A stretch of DNA of 64,000 nt from Deltaproteobacteria bacterium (GCA_016713425.1 JADJPE010000005.1:5306501-5370500), one strand, 5' to 3'; shown: positions 16,890-25,940, numbered from the stretch's first letter. The notes: generated by a model from the letters alone, not told the origin. A program made the numbers and translations.

Positions 16890-17044
16890 GCGTTCTTCCT
16901 CGGGTTCCTCACGTGGCTCGTCACGTGGCTCGTCGCGTGGCTCGTCGCGTGGCTCGTCGCGTGGCCGCCCCTATGGTCCTTGCGCCTCATCCGGATCCTG
17001 ATCGCCATCGCCATCGCCATCGCCATCGCCGTCGTGACATCCAT
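16886..17044 (-). CDS. Possible 52-residue repeat peptide between moxR and the TPR gene
   Basis: A short frame (ATG at 17044) starts 9 bp after the moxR stop, with GAAGG ahead of it, and its TGA overlaps the ATG of the TPR gene. It encodes four Met-Ala pairs, a basic stretch (IRIRMRRKDHRGG) and His-Ala-Thr-Ser repeats ending SHVRNPRKNA. It is made entirely of two simple DNA repeats, so it may be chance; the exact fit between two coupled genes is the argument for it. It could be a coupling leader, a basic small protein, or nothing. Confidence 0.3.
   Translation of the reverse strand: MDVTTAMAMAMAMAIRIRMRRKDHRGGHATSHATSHATSHVTSHVRNPRKNA
16911..16958. repeat. Four tandem copies of a 12-bp unit
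   Basis: Four near-identical units of ACGTGGCTCGTC/GCGTGGCTCGTC, followed by a decayed fifth. On the minus strand one frame gives His-Ala-Thr-Ser repeats and another gives Arg-Asp-Glu-Pro repeats that run in frame into the TPR protein but are preceded by a TAG. Confidence 0.9.
17001..17030. repeat. Five tandem copies of ATCGCC
   Basis: A perfect hexanucleotide array lying between moxR and the TPR gene. It encodes Met-Ala repeats in the short minus-strand frame. Such arrays are prone to slippage. Confidence 0.95.
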
Positions 17045-17053
17045 CTAGAGCCT

Positions 17054-18151
17054 TCAGCGGTCGGCCGCCGTTCGGACGAGCGCCGCTCGGGCGAGTCGTT
17101 CAAGGGCCGGCGCCATCGCTTCGCGCGTAATTTCCTTGGGATCCTGCCCCGCGGCGCCTAGTTCCAAGCGGTGCTGAAAGACGAGCGGCAGAACGACCTC
17201 CAGGTCCTCGGAATCGACGTAGCTACGCCCGGACATCAAGGCTCGCGTTTTCAGCGCCGGTACGGCCAGAACGAGTGCGCGGGTCGACACCCCTTGAAGT
17301 ACGCGGCGATCGCTGCGAACGGCGTTCGCAATGTCGACCAGCGCTTCTTGCACCATCGGGTGCAAGAAGACCTCCTCCTGAATCACCCGACGCGCGCGCA
17401 GGATCTCGCCCCGTGTCACCTTCTTGAGTCCGCCACCCGGATTGTCTTGGCGCTCTCGCATGCTCCTTAGGACTTCGAGTTCCGCCTGCCGATCGATATG
17501 TTCCATTCGGATCTTGAAGAGGAATCGATCGAGCTGCGCGACGGGCAGTGGGTAGGTTCCGGCGATATCGAGCGGATTCTGCGTCGCGATCACGAAGAAA
17601 AGCCCGTCCAAAGGGAGCGTTCGGTTGTCGACGGTGACCTGTTTTTCGGCCATAGCCTCGAGCAACGCGGCCTGTACCTTGGGCGACGTTCGATTGATCT
17701 CATCCGCGAGCACCACGTGGGCAAAGATGGGCCCCGGGCGAAAAGTGAACCGCCCGCTCTGCGGTTCAAAGATGGAGGTCCCAAGGATGTCCGACGGCAG
17801 AAGGTCCGGCGTGAACTGAATTCGACGAAAGGCTTCGATCGGGCCGCGCTGCTCCTCCGGCCGGTCATCGACAATCGCTTCCCCAAGCGCCTTGGCCAGC
17901 GTCGTCTTTCCCGACCCTGGGAAGTCTTCCAAGAGGACGTGCCCATCGGCCAGGAGCGCATTCAAGATCCACTCGATGACCTCGTCTCGTCCGCGCACGG
18001 CCGCGCGCACTCGATCGAAAGCACGCCGCGCGATCTCTCGGCACGCGTCGAGCGCGTGTCGCCCGGCGAGCGCCTCCGACCCGTCGTTCCCACCTCCATC
18101 CCCAACGTCATCGAACATCTTTCGGTCACTCACGTCGTAGCTCGTTGCCAT
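17054..18151 (-). CDS. MoxR-family AAA+ ATPase
   Basis: A 365-residue AAA+ ATPase. Walker A is DFPGSGKTTLAKAL, Walker B VVLADEINRT, sensor 1 FFVIATQNP and the MoxR block GTYPLPVAQLDRFLFKI; a C-terminal lid domain follows. MoxR proteins work as chaperones that mature or activate partner complexes, often with VWA or DUF58 proteins. The ATG at 18151 is chosen for its GAGAGG ribosome-binding site. It lies 11 bp after the transglutaminase gene, which follows a DUF58 gene: the common MoxR-DUF58-transglutaminase cassette, here in the order DUF58, transglutaminase, MoxR. Confidence 0.95.
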   Translation of the reverse strand: MATSYDVSDRKMFDDVGDGGGNDGSEALAGRHALDACREIARRAFDRVRAAVRGRDEVIEWILNALLADGHVLLEDFPGSGKTTLAKALGEAIVDDRPEEQRGPIEAFRRIQFTPDLLPSDILGTSIFEPQSGRFTFRPGPIFAHVVLADEINRTSPKVQAALLEAMAEKQVTVDNRTLPLDGLFFVIATQNPLDIAGTYPLPVAQLDRFLFKIRMEHIDRQAELEVLRSMRERQDNPGGGLKKVTRGEILRARRVIQEEVFLHPMVQEALVDIANAVRSDRRVLQGVSTRALVLAVPALKTRALMSGRSYVDSEDLEVVLPLVFQHRLELGAAGQDPKEITREAMAPALERLARAALVRTAADR

Positions 18152-18162
18152 CGAAAATCCTC

Positions 18163-20361
18163 TCACTTCGTGGCCATCCAGGAAAAGGGGTTCAGACAAC
18201 CGATGATCCAACGCCACCTCGGCGTTGTCCTCGAGACTTCTCGGCCGACCTCCCGGGCCAGAGCGCAGGCATCGACCCGTGAGGTTTCGTCGCGGGCCCG
18301 GGCATGCTCCCGCCCAAAAACACGTGCCAAATGAATCGCGCTCAATCGCTCGAAGGAAGGCGCCGCGCTCGATGCTCGCCGGGCAAAACGCTCGCGCGAT
18401 TCACCCGTCCACCGCGTCCAGCCGCAAGCGGTGAGCCGATCGAGCGCACTGCGGTAGGCGAGTCGAGTCCGGGCGGCGTCTTTGGCCCAACACGCGCACC
18501 AAAGCCGCCAGGCTTTGATCGCGTACAAGACGATCACGAACGCGAGCAGCACGATCGCGGCGCCATTCTGAAGCTGCGACAGCAGCGCCCCCAGGCGGAA
18601 TCCTTCGTGCGCTTGCGGTGACGTGCGTCCCTCCTTGCGCGCCATCTCGCCGAGGAGCTGCTGAAGATCGGCCTCCTGAAACGGCGGGGGCTGAACGTCC
18701 GACTTCTCGGGCGTCACTTCGATCGGGACCCAGCCTACCCCATCGAGATGAATCTCACCCCAGGCATGGGCGTCCCCGGACTTGATCAAGAGCGCCGACC
18801 CTCCGTTGAGGTTCTCGGCCGCCACGGCGTATCCCGCGCTGACCCGCGCCGGCACCCCCAGCGTCCGGACAAGGAAAGCCAACGCGTTGGCAAGGTGAAC
18901 ACAGTACCCTTTGCGATCGGGACTGAAGAGGAAATCGCCCGTCGGGTCGTCGCCTTCATATTGATGAACAAACGAATACGTCGACGTCTCCTCCAGATAC
19001 CGTTTCACAGCCAACGCAATGGCCAGTGGATCGCTTTCGTACCCCGCCTTCAACTCGCCGCGAATGTGCTCGGCGAGAGCCCGATACCTTGGATCGCGCG
19101 GCGCCTCCGTATAGTAGGCCCAGACATCCGCCGGCCATGTCTTGTCGCCAGCCTTCCGGTCGAGCAACTGATCGAACGACCCCGTGAGAACGTTCGAGAC
19201 GACGTGATAGGCCCGCACGAATCGCGCGGGCTCGGGGTTGGCCATCGGCGATATTTCGGTCGGGTCGAGGAGCGCAAACAGCCGAGAGTGCGGCGTGAGA
19301 AGCGCGACATCCATCGCGACCGCGCTTCGATGGGCGGCGGTCGCCTGTGGCCCCGGAACCATTTCATCGCGCACCGGGAAATCGTGTCGTGCATCCTGGT
19401 CGATGCCGGCCTGGCTGGCTTCGACCAAGCGCACGCCGTTGTACTGCGAAAAGGCGGCGTGTCTGAAGTAGAACACGCCCGAGAACGGCATCACCTCGCG
19501 ATGAAACACCACGATGGCCGCTGGTCGAGCCTTGGGGCCATCCCCCGCCGGAGGGAGTCCGTCGTCTTCTTTGGGCGTATCGTAACCTCGCCCACCGGAC
19601 GCATCATGCCTGCCCTTATCCTCGGCCGCTTCGGATCCGTCAGCACCTGCGCCCGCAGCGCCCATGTTCAGTCCGTGCATGTGGAGCGCCGCGATGAAAC
19701 CGAAGGCAAGCACCAAGAAAAGCGAAGCGAGCGAACGGCGCGCGCTTCGGCCGCGAACCAGGAGACCCGCCAGGACAACCGCGGCACCGACCCCGATCCC
19801 GAGAAACGCGAGGACCGGATCGACGCCGTGCCGCCAGAACCAGTCCGCGACACTGAGTGGGCGGGCGATCATCCCTTCGCGATGCGCGGCGACACTGGTC
19901 GCGATCGCCAACACGGCCGCCGCAGCTTCGATCCCGAGCCCGATTCGATACTGAAGCGAAAATCTGCGAACCGTGAGCGCGAAACCAAAACCCAGAAGCG
20001 CGAACAACACAGATTCGCTGAGTCTCAAGACGCCAAGTGGAGACAAGAGGGCGGCGAGCCTCACGCTGTCCGTCAGGGCGGCGTGAAGAACGTATCCGAG
20101 CAGCACGCTCAACGCGCTCCCGATGGGCGCAACGCGAAGACGGTAACCCTCCGCATGCATCCGTTCCGCTCCGAATGTCCCGACCGTCACGCCGACCGCA
20201 GCGGCCACCCACCCCGCGGGCATCAGCCACGTGGACAAGGCAATGGCCGAAAGGATGCCGAGCGTAAGGCCATGCATCGCACGCGCCCAACCGGCGGTCC
20301 TTGCGTGGCCGAACCGGGAACCTCGCTCGGTTCGACTGGACCGCGCCCACCGTCGAAACAT
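18163..20361 (-). CDS. Transmembrane transglutaminase-like cysteine protease-fold protein
   Basis: A 732-residue membrane protein. Five or more membrane helices occupy residues ~30-240 (LGILSAIALSTWLMPAG, ALSVLLGYVLHAAL, VLFALLGFGFALTV, GVGAAVVLAGLLV). A large external transglutaminase-like domain follows, with catalytic Cys in DRKGYCVHLANALAFLVRTL, His in SGDAHAWGEIHL, and the third position in VPIEVTPE. One more helix (AAIVLLAFVIVLYAI) precedes a cytoplasmic Arg-rich tail. This is the TgpA-like layout. The start codon overlaps the DUF58 stop (TAATG), so translation is coupled. With MoxR and DUF58 it probably forms an envelope-modifying or proteolytic complex whose substrate is unknown. Confidence 0.9.
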   Translation of the reverse strand: MFRRWARSSRTERGSRFGHARTAGWARAMHGLTLGILSAIALSTWLMPAGWVAAAVGVTVGTFGAERMHAEGYRLRVAPIGSALSVLLGYVLHAALTDSVRLAALLSPLGVLRLSESVLFALLGFGFALTVRRFSLQYRIGLGIEAAAAVLAIATSVAAHREGMIARPLSVADWFWRHGVDPVLAFLGIGVGAAVVLAGLLVRGRSARRSLASLFLVLAFGFIAALHMHGLNMGAAGAGADGSEAAEDKGRHDASGGRGYDTPKEDDGLPPAGDGPKARPAAIVVFHREVMPFSGVFYFRHAAFSQYNGVRLVEASQAGIDQDARHDFPVRDEMVPGPQATAAHRSAVAMDVALLTPHSRLFALLDPTEISPMANPEPARFVRAYHVVSNVLTGSFDQLLDRKAGDKTWPADVWAYYTEAPRDPRYRALAEHIRGELKAGYESDPLAIALAVKRYLEETSTYSFVHQYEGDDPTGDFLFSPDRKGYCVHLANALAFLVRTLGVPARVSAGYAVAAENLNGGSALLIKSGDAHAWGEIHLDGVGWVPIEVTPEKSDVQPPPFQEADLQQLLGEMARKEGRTSPQAHEGFRLGALLSQLQNGAAIVLLAFVIVLYAIKAWRLWCACWAKDAARTRLAYRSALDRLTACGWTRWTGESRERFARRASSAAPSFERLSAIHLARVFGREHARARDETSRVDACALAREVGREVSRTTPRWRWIIGCLNPFSWMATK

Positions 20362-21923
20362 TAGACGGCACGCCTCGCCACATCGACTCGAGCGGAGGCG
20401 GACGGCGCTGAGACAACGTTGGCATTCCACGTTCGGCCAAGATCGAGCTCGCGTCCGCTCGTGCGATCGACGCACTGCACCTCGACGCCGCTCGCCGCCA
20501 GCTGCCGCGCCAGAGCCCCGATCGCCGCGGCGTCATTCTCCGTCGGTTCTCTTGCCGCCCCAGCGATCCCGCCCCTCCCCTGGCTCCGGCTTTGGTCGTG
20601 GCTCTGGGTTTGGTCGTGGCTCTGGCGCTGGCCGCCTTCGAGAGCTTCGGGCGTCTTGAGCCAATGCGTCACCTTAGCTTTTGCCTTCGCCCACCGAGAC
20701 AGCTCCTTGGATGAGGGTTCGAGAAGGCCGTCGGTCGCCAAGAGGACGAGCGTCGGAACGCGACGAGCGACCTCCTTGACCGCGAGGGTCCACGCGCCCG
20801 CCATCGCGGGCGCGAACACGACGAGTCGCGAGGGTTCCGGCCCTTGCTGCCCGTCGACGAACGCCCGAAGTCCGGCCGCGGACCCATCGCCCGTGTTCCG
20901 TGCAGCCACGGACCGGATCACGCGTCTTCGTGCCTCTGGTACCGTGGTGCTGCCGCCTGGCTCGCCGTCGGCACCGAACACCCACGACTCACCCATTCGT
21001 CCCGACTCAATCGCGACTTGGGCCGCCGCCGCCGCCGGCTCATCGCCCGGCGCCGCCACCAAGTAGCCGAGTACACGAACTCTGGGCGCCACCGTGCGTT
21101 CCGCCGTGCGCACGACGAGCTGTCCACTGCGCGCGTACACTTTCCACAGGACGAGACGAAGTGGGTCGCCGACGGCATATCGGCGCAGGTCCACGCGTTC
21201 GCCCGCCAGAGATCCCGCCGGGTGGGCGACCTCATCGCCCGCAATGAGGGTACGCAAAAATACGCCACCACGCAGCGCACCGCTCCACGGGAATATCTCG
21301 ACGGAGCGCGCCTCCCAGTGGCGAAAACAGATCCTTGTCAGCCCGAAACTGTCTTCGACGACGAGCCGTCGTTCGATCCGATCGCCGTATGCGCGCCCCA
21401 ACGCCTCAACGCGCCCGTTCAAGAAGCGTCGGTCCTCCGCCACCTCGAGATGGACGGCGACGCCGCTCGGGTTCATCCACCGCCAGGAGACCTCCAGCGC
21501 CGGCATCCACCGGAGTCGGCGAACACGGAGGCCCCGTCCAAACCCCCGGCGTGCCTCAAAGGAGATCGGCTCCGACGAACCCGCCGGGCTCTTTTGCAGC
21601 GTCCGCGCGGTCAGCCACGCGCCGAGGATCGTGCTGACCATCATCACGGCGACGAGGCCAAATCCGATCGCGCTCACGACTTGCAGAACGTAGTCGAGAT
21701 GCGGCACCGCGAAGAGCGCGTAGGATCCAAGAGACGCACACGCCACGAAGAGACCGAGCGGAGTCAGGGGGAACAGATCGCGCGCCGTCCCCGCCCAGGT
21801 CGAAAACCGCGCGGAGGACAGCCGCCTCTCAAGCCCACGCCATGGCCTCAGCGCCAGCCCAAGCCTCAGCCTCAGCGGAGGTCTGGCCGATGACGCTTCA
21901 GTACCCGAGGTCCCCTTCGTCAC
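20361..21923 (-). CDS. DUF58 (VWA-like) membrane protein
   Basis: A 520-residue protein with two adjacent membrane helices (about residues 50-105: LGLFVACASLGSYALFAV and AIGFGLVAVMMVSTILGAW). The DUF58 core reads LRRYAVGDPLRLVLWKVYARSGQLVVRTAE (the conserved RxYxxGDxxRxIxWK block, about residues 248-275), and a divergent VWA-like region follows (LVVFAPAMAGAWTLAVKE). A low-complexity His/Gln/Ser-rich insertion (QSHDQTQSHDQSRSQGRG) lies near residue 430. DUF58 proteins accompany MoxR ATPases and transglutaminases. SDR is 74 bp upstream; the stop overlaps the transglutaminase start. Confidence 0.88.
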   Translation of the reverse strand: MTKGTSGTEASSARPPLRLRLGLALRPWRGLERRLSSARFSTWAGTARDLFPLTPLGLFVACASLGSYALFAVPHLDYVLQVVSAIGFGLVAVMMVSTILGAWLTARTLQKSPAGSSEPISFEARRGFGRGLRVRRLRWMPALEVSWRWMNPSGVAVHLEVAEDRRFLNGRVEALGRAYGDRIERRLVVEDSFGLTRICFRHWEARSVEIFPWSGALRGGVFLRTLIAGDEVAHPAGSLAGERVDLRRYAVGDPLRLVLWKVYARSGQLVVRTAERTVAPRVRVLGYLVAAPGDEPAAAAAQVAIESGRMGESWVFGADGEPGGSTTVPEARRRVIRSVAARNTGDGSAAGLRAFVDGQQGPEPSRLVVFAPAMAGAWTLAVKEVARRVPTLVLLATDGLLEPSSKELSRWAKAKAKVTHWLKTPEALEGGQRQSHDQTQSHDQSRSQGRGGIAGAAREPTENDAAAIGALARQLAASGVEVQCVDRTSGRELDLGRTWNANVVSAPSASARVDVARRAV

Positions 21924-21997
21924 GCACAGTCACTGTACCAAAGAGTCTGGGCCTTGCCTCCACCAGACGGGGCGGCCGGAATTCGGCCACCCGGCAT

Positions 21998-22840
21998 TTA
22001 CCCAACCAGGGGTTTGGAACCCTGAACACGCGCGCTGTAGGCCGCGCGAGCGCGCGCGTCGACAGACCCAAAAATCTTTGTCAGTCCGCTCGCTTTCGCC
22101 GCAAGGTCGTAGATCCGTCGCGGGACGAGGCCCGAGAGCACAACGGGGGCTCGCTGGTGACGGGGAACATAGATCTCGACCTGTCGCGCGGCCGCGCCTT
22201 CGACGATCGCGGCCGCCACGTCCGCGATCTCGACCGGCCTCGGCCACCTCATGGTGCCGGCGCCGGACATCAGCTCAGACTTGACCGGGACCGGCATCAC
22301 ATAACTGAAATCGATCCCCGCCGGCGCAAACTCGAGTCGGACGGCTTCCGTCAGCCCCACGACAGCGAACTTGGTCGCCGAATAGGTCGCCGCATAGGGG
22401 ACGGCGATTCGCCCTGCCATCGACGCGACGTTCACGATGTGACCACGACCTCGGGCGACCATTTGGGGAAGCACCGCCTTCATGCCGTTGAGCACGCCCA
22501 CGAGGTTGATCTCGATCTGACGACGGTCTTGATCGTCTGGTTGCTCCAAGAAACCACCGAGCAACATGATGCCCGCGTTGTTCACCCACACGTCGATCGC
22601 ACCGGTGGTCTCTTCGATGTCCAAGACGGTGGCCCGCACGTCCGAGAGGATTCGAACGTCAACCAGGCGCGCCTGACACCCAAGGCGACTCGCCGTCTCG
22701 AAGACCTCACGATCGACATCACAAAGGACCACCCGTGCGCCGTGAGAGAGGAACGCCGCGGCCGTCGCTTCGCCAATGCCGCGCGCGCCGCCGGTGATCA
22801 CGACAGTTCTTCCCGACCATTTTTCCGGCCCTTTCACCAT
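21998..22840 (-). CDS. Short-chain dehydrogenase/reductase (SDR)
   Basis: A 280-residue classical SDR oxidoreductase. The cofactor motif is VVITGGARGIGEAT (TGxxxGIG), the Asp after beta-2 (LCDVD) suggests NAD(H) preference, and NNAG and the active-site YSATK with upstream Ser (NVASMAG) are present. The C-terminus is extended (VPRHQRAPVVLSGLVPRRIYDL) and resembles SDRs acting on lipophilic substrates. ATG at 22840 is chosen because GAGGG lies at the right distance; the frame is open further upstream. It heads the long minus-strand gene series and is divergent from the kinase at 22956. Substrate unknown. Confidence 0.92.
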   Translation of the reverse strand: MVKGPEKWSGRTVVITGGARGIGEATAAAFLSHGARVVLCDVDREVFETASRLGCQARLVDVRILSDVRATVLDIEETTGAIDVWVNNAGIMLLGGFLEQPDDQDRRQIEINLVGVLNGMKAVLPQMVARGRGHIVNVASMAGRIAVPYAATYSATKFAVVGLTEAVRLEFAPAGIDFSYVMPVPVKSELMSGAGTMRWPRPVEIADVAAAIVEGAAARQVEIYVPRHQRAPVVLSGLVPRRIYDLAAKASGLTKIFGSVDARARAAYSARVQGSKPLVG

Positions 22841-22955
22841 GCCCAGCCCTCTAGCACGGTTCGAGCGACGCGCCGTCCGTTTCCTTTGTCGAAGCCCTCG
22901 TGGACTCATGGTTGAGGATTCGGGTGCCCAAAGACCACGGGTTTCCTTCATCGCG

Positions 22956-24572
22956 ATGAGGCTGCGTTTGACCTCTGTTCGCGCTTCGAACACCCTTCAC
23001 GTATCCGTGTGGGATAGCAGGGGACTGGGGCGCGCCGGCCGATACGAAATCCTCCACCGGATCGCGGCGGGGGGGATGGCGGAGCTTTATCTCGCCCGGT
23101 ACCTCGGCCCGAGCGGATTCGAGAAGCGCTGCGCCATCAAACGCGTCCTCCCTCAGCACGCCGTCAATGACACGTTTTCCGAGATGTTCCTCAACGAAGC
23201 GCGGGTGACCGCACTGTTCGACCATCCGAACATCGCGCAGGTCTTTGACATGGGCAAGGACGACGAAGGTCGACTTTACATCGTCATGGAACATGTAAAT
23301 GGCCTGAATCTGCGACAGATCCTGCGTCGATGCCAAGAGAAGGGCCGCGTCCTTCCGCCGGAGCTCGCAGGTTGGATCATGGCGCAAGCGCTCGACGGAC
23401 TCGCCTACGCGCACGTCTTCCGCGAAGAACCGAGCGGGCGCCCACTCAACCTCGTCCACCGCGACATCTCACCTCAAAACATCCTCGTTTCTCGTGAAGG
23501 CTCGGTGAAGGTCGTCGATTTCGGCATCGCGAAAGCGGCGTCGATTCGCGCGCAAACCGTCGCCGGGATGTTGAAGGGCAAGCTCGGTTACATGTCCCCC
23601 GAACAGGCACAAGGCGACCCGCTCGATGCGCGATCCGACATCTTCTGCGCCGGGATCTGCCTCTACGAGCTGATCGCGGGGGCGCGACCCTTCACCGGGG
23701 TCGATGAGTTCTCGACCCTTACGGCGATACTCGACTCGCCGCCCCCGCCCATCCCGAGCGCTGCGGCCTGTCCCCCCGGGATCGAGGCCGCGATCTACAA
23801 AGCGCTCGAGAAGAATCCCGATGCGAGATTTCAGACGGCGCGTGCGTTCCAAGTTGCACTTTATGAAGCGCTCCGAGAAACGCCCATTCCGCTCGCGAAC
23901 CACGTCGTGAGCGCCTTCATGACGAGCTTGCTCCAGGTCGATGCCGCACCCTTCGATCCCGAGCTCGTTCGTGTCCGACCCGCCCGTGCGGATCGGCCCG
24001 ACACGATCCGACCGGCCGGTGGCTTGAGCAGCTTGAGATTGAGGCCCCGGATCGAGCCTCCACAGGCGCCATATTCGAGCGAGCGGCGAACCCCCGGTTG
24101 GCTCGGCTCGATGCCCGCGATCATCAACGTTCCCGGTCCGAACACCGGCGCCCAGCCGAACCACCAGCCCGCGCACCTCTCGGAGCTGACAGCCTTTGCA
24201 CCCTCAGGTTCCGCGATCGCGGTGGCCGCACGCGCGCTTGGGTGGCGTGCCCTCACCGGTCCGCTGGTGTGGATTGCGCTCTTTCTCGCGCTGGGGACCA
24301 TCTCGCTCGCATCTTGGGCTTTCATCCGGCCCGCGCCTGCGATCGTCATCGAGCCCATCCCGCCCGAGGGCCGCCACGCCACGTCAGCCGAGATGCCGTC
24401 CATGCCGGCCGATGAGGCCGGCGCCATCACCGGAGCCCCCGATCCGGGCGCGAGCGTTCTGGACAAGGAGCCTACTACGACCGAAGCGGCAGGTGAACGC
24501 GTGAACGAGCCCGGCGAGAGAAGGCGCGCAGCCCATGCCCGCCGTCGTACCGGACGAAAGCGCGGGCGCTAA
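22956..24572 (+). CDS. Membrane Ser/Thr protein kinase
   Basis: About 538 residues. The kinase domain occupies residues ~30-300 with intact motifs: glycine loop AAGGMAELYLA, lysine CAIKRVL, HRDISPQN, DFGIAKA and GKLGYMSPEQ. This is the GGMAEVY/HRDISPQN class common in myxobacteria. A Pro-rich linker follows, then one membrane helix (WIALFLALGTISLASWAFI) and a short outer tail ending in basic repeats. The start is uncertain: ATG 22956 has no clear ribosome-binding site, while ATG 22908 and GTG 23004 are in frame and also possible. It is divergent from the SDR; their shared 115 bp must hold both promoters. Confidence 0.9.
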   Translation: MRLRLTSVRASNTLHVSVWDSRGLGRAGRYEILHRIAAGGMAELYLARYLGPSGFEKRCAIKRVLPQHAVNDTFSEMFLNEARVTALFDHPNIAQVFDMGKDDEGRLYIVMEHVNGLNLRQILRRCQEKGRVLPPELAGWIMAQALDGLAYAHVFREEPSGRPLNLVHRDISPQNILVSREGSVKVVDFGIAKAASIRAQTVAGMLKGKLGYMSPEQAQGDPLDARSDIFCAGICLYELIAGARPFTGVDEFSTLTAILDSPPPPIPSAAACPPGIEAAIYKALEKNPDARFQTARAFQVALYEALRETPIPLANHVVSAFMTSLLQVDAAPFDPELVRVRPARADRPDTIRPAGGLSSLRLRPRIEPPQAPYSSERRTPGWLGSMPAIINVPGPNTGAQPNHQPAHLSELTAFAPSGSAIAVAARALGWRALTGPLVWIALFLALGTISLASWAFIRPAPAIVIEPIPPEGRHATSAEMPSMPADEAGAITGAPDPGASVLDKEPTTTEAAGERVNEPGERRRAAHARRRTGRKRGR

Positions 24573-24599
24573 CGACACCGCGCTCGAAATCGCGACCGG

Positions 24600-24881
24600 C
24601 TACCCCAGTGCAGCGCGGAGACGCTTCTCTATGGACTGCTTCAAGCGATTGGCATCGATCCCGGCTGCTTTTGCCAGGAGCCCGAGCTTGATGGTCACTT
24701 GAACGTCGTGGTCGCTGACGCGAACATCTCCCGAGGCACCCGTACCTTTCAGCTCTCCGGCATGGCCGCTCCAGACCAAGCGCATGCCGAACTTCTTCAA
24801 GTCTTCCTCGAAGGTCGAAAGTGCCCGTTTCGCGGCTTCGACGCCGAGCTGATGGTTCTCTGAGATCTTGATGGTGCTCAC
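24600..24881 (-). CDS. Polyhydroxyalkanoic acid system-type small protein
   Basis: A 93-residue protein matching the PHA_gran_rgn family as I remember it: N-terminal ISENHQLGVEAAKRAL, then WSGHAGELKGTGASGDVRVSD, then VQVTIKLGLLAKAAGIDANRLKQSI. Members are found with PHA granule genes in some proteobacteria, but no PHA synthase is seen in this window, so a granule role is not supported by context. The start is GTG at 24881, 14 bp after the rpmG stop, so it is probably co-transcribed with rpmG. It is convergent with the kinase gene. Confidence 0.75.
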   Translation of the reverse strand: MSTIKISENHQLGVEAAKRALSTFEEDLKKFGMRLVWSGHAGELKGTGASGDVRVSDHDVQVTIKLGLLAKAAGIDANRLKQSIEKRLRAALG

Positions 24882-24895
24882 GACGATCCGATCTA

Positions 24896-25063
24896 CTACT
24901 TCAGCTTCTTCTCCTCGAACAGCACGTGCCGCCGAAGTTTCGGATCATACTTCTTGAGTTTGAGCTTTTGCGTGGTCGTGCGGCGGTTCTTCGAGGTCAC
25001 GTAGAACGTACCCGTGCCCTCCGTCGACTCCAGTTTGATGAGCTCGCGTCCAGACTTTGCCAT
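24896..25063 (-). CDS. rpmG: 50S ribosomal protein L33
   Basis: A 55-residue basic protein, MAKSGRELIKLESTEGTGT at the start, then YVTSKNRRTTTQKLKLKKYDP, the L33 signature, and a HVLFEEKKLK end. It is the zinc-free form: the two CxxC pairs of the zinc-binding form are absent (no Cys at all). A very good ribosome-binding site (AAGGAGG) precedes the ATG. It leads a two-gene unit with the PHA-type protein and is not accompanied by secE, nusG or tRNA genes, unlike many genomes. Confidence 0.96.
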   Translation of the reverse strand: MAKSGRELIKLESTEGTGTFYVTSKNRRTTTQKLKLKKYDPKLRRHVLFEEKKLK

Positions 25064-25166
25064 TGCCTCCTTCGGCTACTTGAATTGCTGCGATCGGGCA
25101 AGCGCTTCGGATCGGCGAACAGTCGGGCGGGGTCGGAAGGTCGTGGGCCGGACGGCTCCGGGCCGG

Positions 25167-25940
25167 TCAAGGTGCAAGGCGCGACGCCCCGAACCCCAGG
25201 GCCCTCAGCGCTGCCGCGGAGGCCGATTCGGGGTGCAGCGTCCCGAAAAGCGCCTCGACATCCTCCCAATCGTCGACGTCCCGTGCGGGCTCAAGCAGAA
25301 GCGGGTCAAACCCTTCACGTCGTGCGTTCTCGAGCGTGGCGGCGAGAACGGTCGAGGTCGACCACGAGACGCCCCCGAAAAGCGGAGTCATGGGGCGATC
25401 GGCGGCGATCAGGTAGAAGCCACCGTCGAGAGATGGGCCGAGCACAGCGAGCGGTTTCTCCTCAGGCTCGCGGGCGCGCGCCTCGAGCGCGCGAAGGGCG
25501 CGGAGGATCCCGGCGCTCGATAGGGTGGGCACGTCGGATCCAACGATGACGACCGACCGCGCCCGGGCCCGGATTCGCGCCATTTCCATCCGCGCGCCAA
25601 GATCACGGCCTTCCTGAGGCTCGACCATCCAGCCCGCGGGGACCATCGCCCTCGCCTCGGCCAGGGCTGCCGCGTCGTCCATCTCCGCGCAGGCGAAGAC
25701 CCGCCTAAACGACATTTCTTCGCCGGCCGAATCGACGGCACGCACAACGTCCGCGAAAAATGCGCGGTAAAGAGAAGCCGCGGCCTCCGACGAGACCGCG
25801 GGCGTGAGGCGGGTCTTCACTCTCCCGGGACGCGGCAATTTGCCCATCACGACGACCGCCGCGTCCAGGGCCGCAAACGATGCTCGACCTCCGTTCACGG
25901 TGGGAGCATCCCCATCCCTATCTCCGCACCGTGGGCTCAT
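25167..25940 (-). CDS. TIGR04282-family glycosyltransferase/nucleotidyltransferase-like protein
   Basis: A 257-residue Rossmann-like protein (DUF2064/TIGR04282). Family blocks are VVVMGKLPRPGRVKTRLTP near the N-terminus, VGSDVPTLSSAGILRAL in the middle and LGPSLDGGFYLIA downstream. These resemble nucleotide-sugar or CofC-like transferases, with the Asp of GSDVP as probable metal ligand. No substrate can be assigned. The ATG overlaps the KpsF stop (ATGA), so the two are translationally coupled and may work in one saccharide pathway. Confidence 0.88.
   Translation of the reverse strand: MSPRCGDRDGDAPTVNGGRASFAALDAAVVVMGKLPRPGRVKTRLTPAVSSEAAASLYRAFFADVVRAVDSAGEEMSFRRVFACAEMDDAAALAEARAMVPAGWMVEPQEGRDLGARMEMARIRARARSVVIVGSDVPTLSSAGILRALRALEARAREPEEKPLAVLGPSLDGGFYLIAADRPMTPLFGGVSWSTSTVLAATLENARREGFDPLLLEPARDVDDWEDVEALFGTLHPESASAAALRALGFGASRLAP

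Noticed and set aside
18748..20364. 538-residue plus-strand open frame opposite the transglutaminase
   Set aside because: Arg-rich shadow frame with no domain; the minus strand encodes a complete transmembrane transglutaminase.
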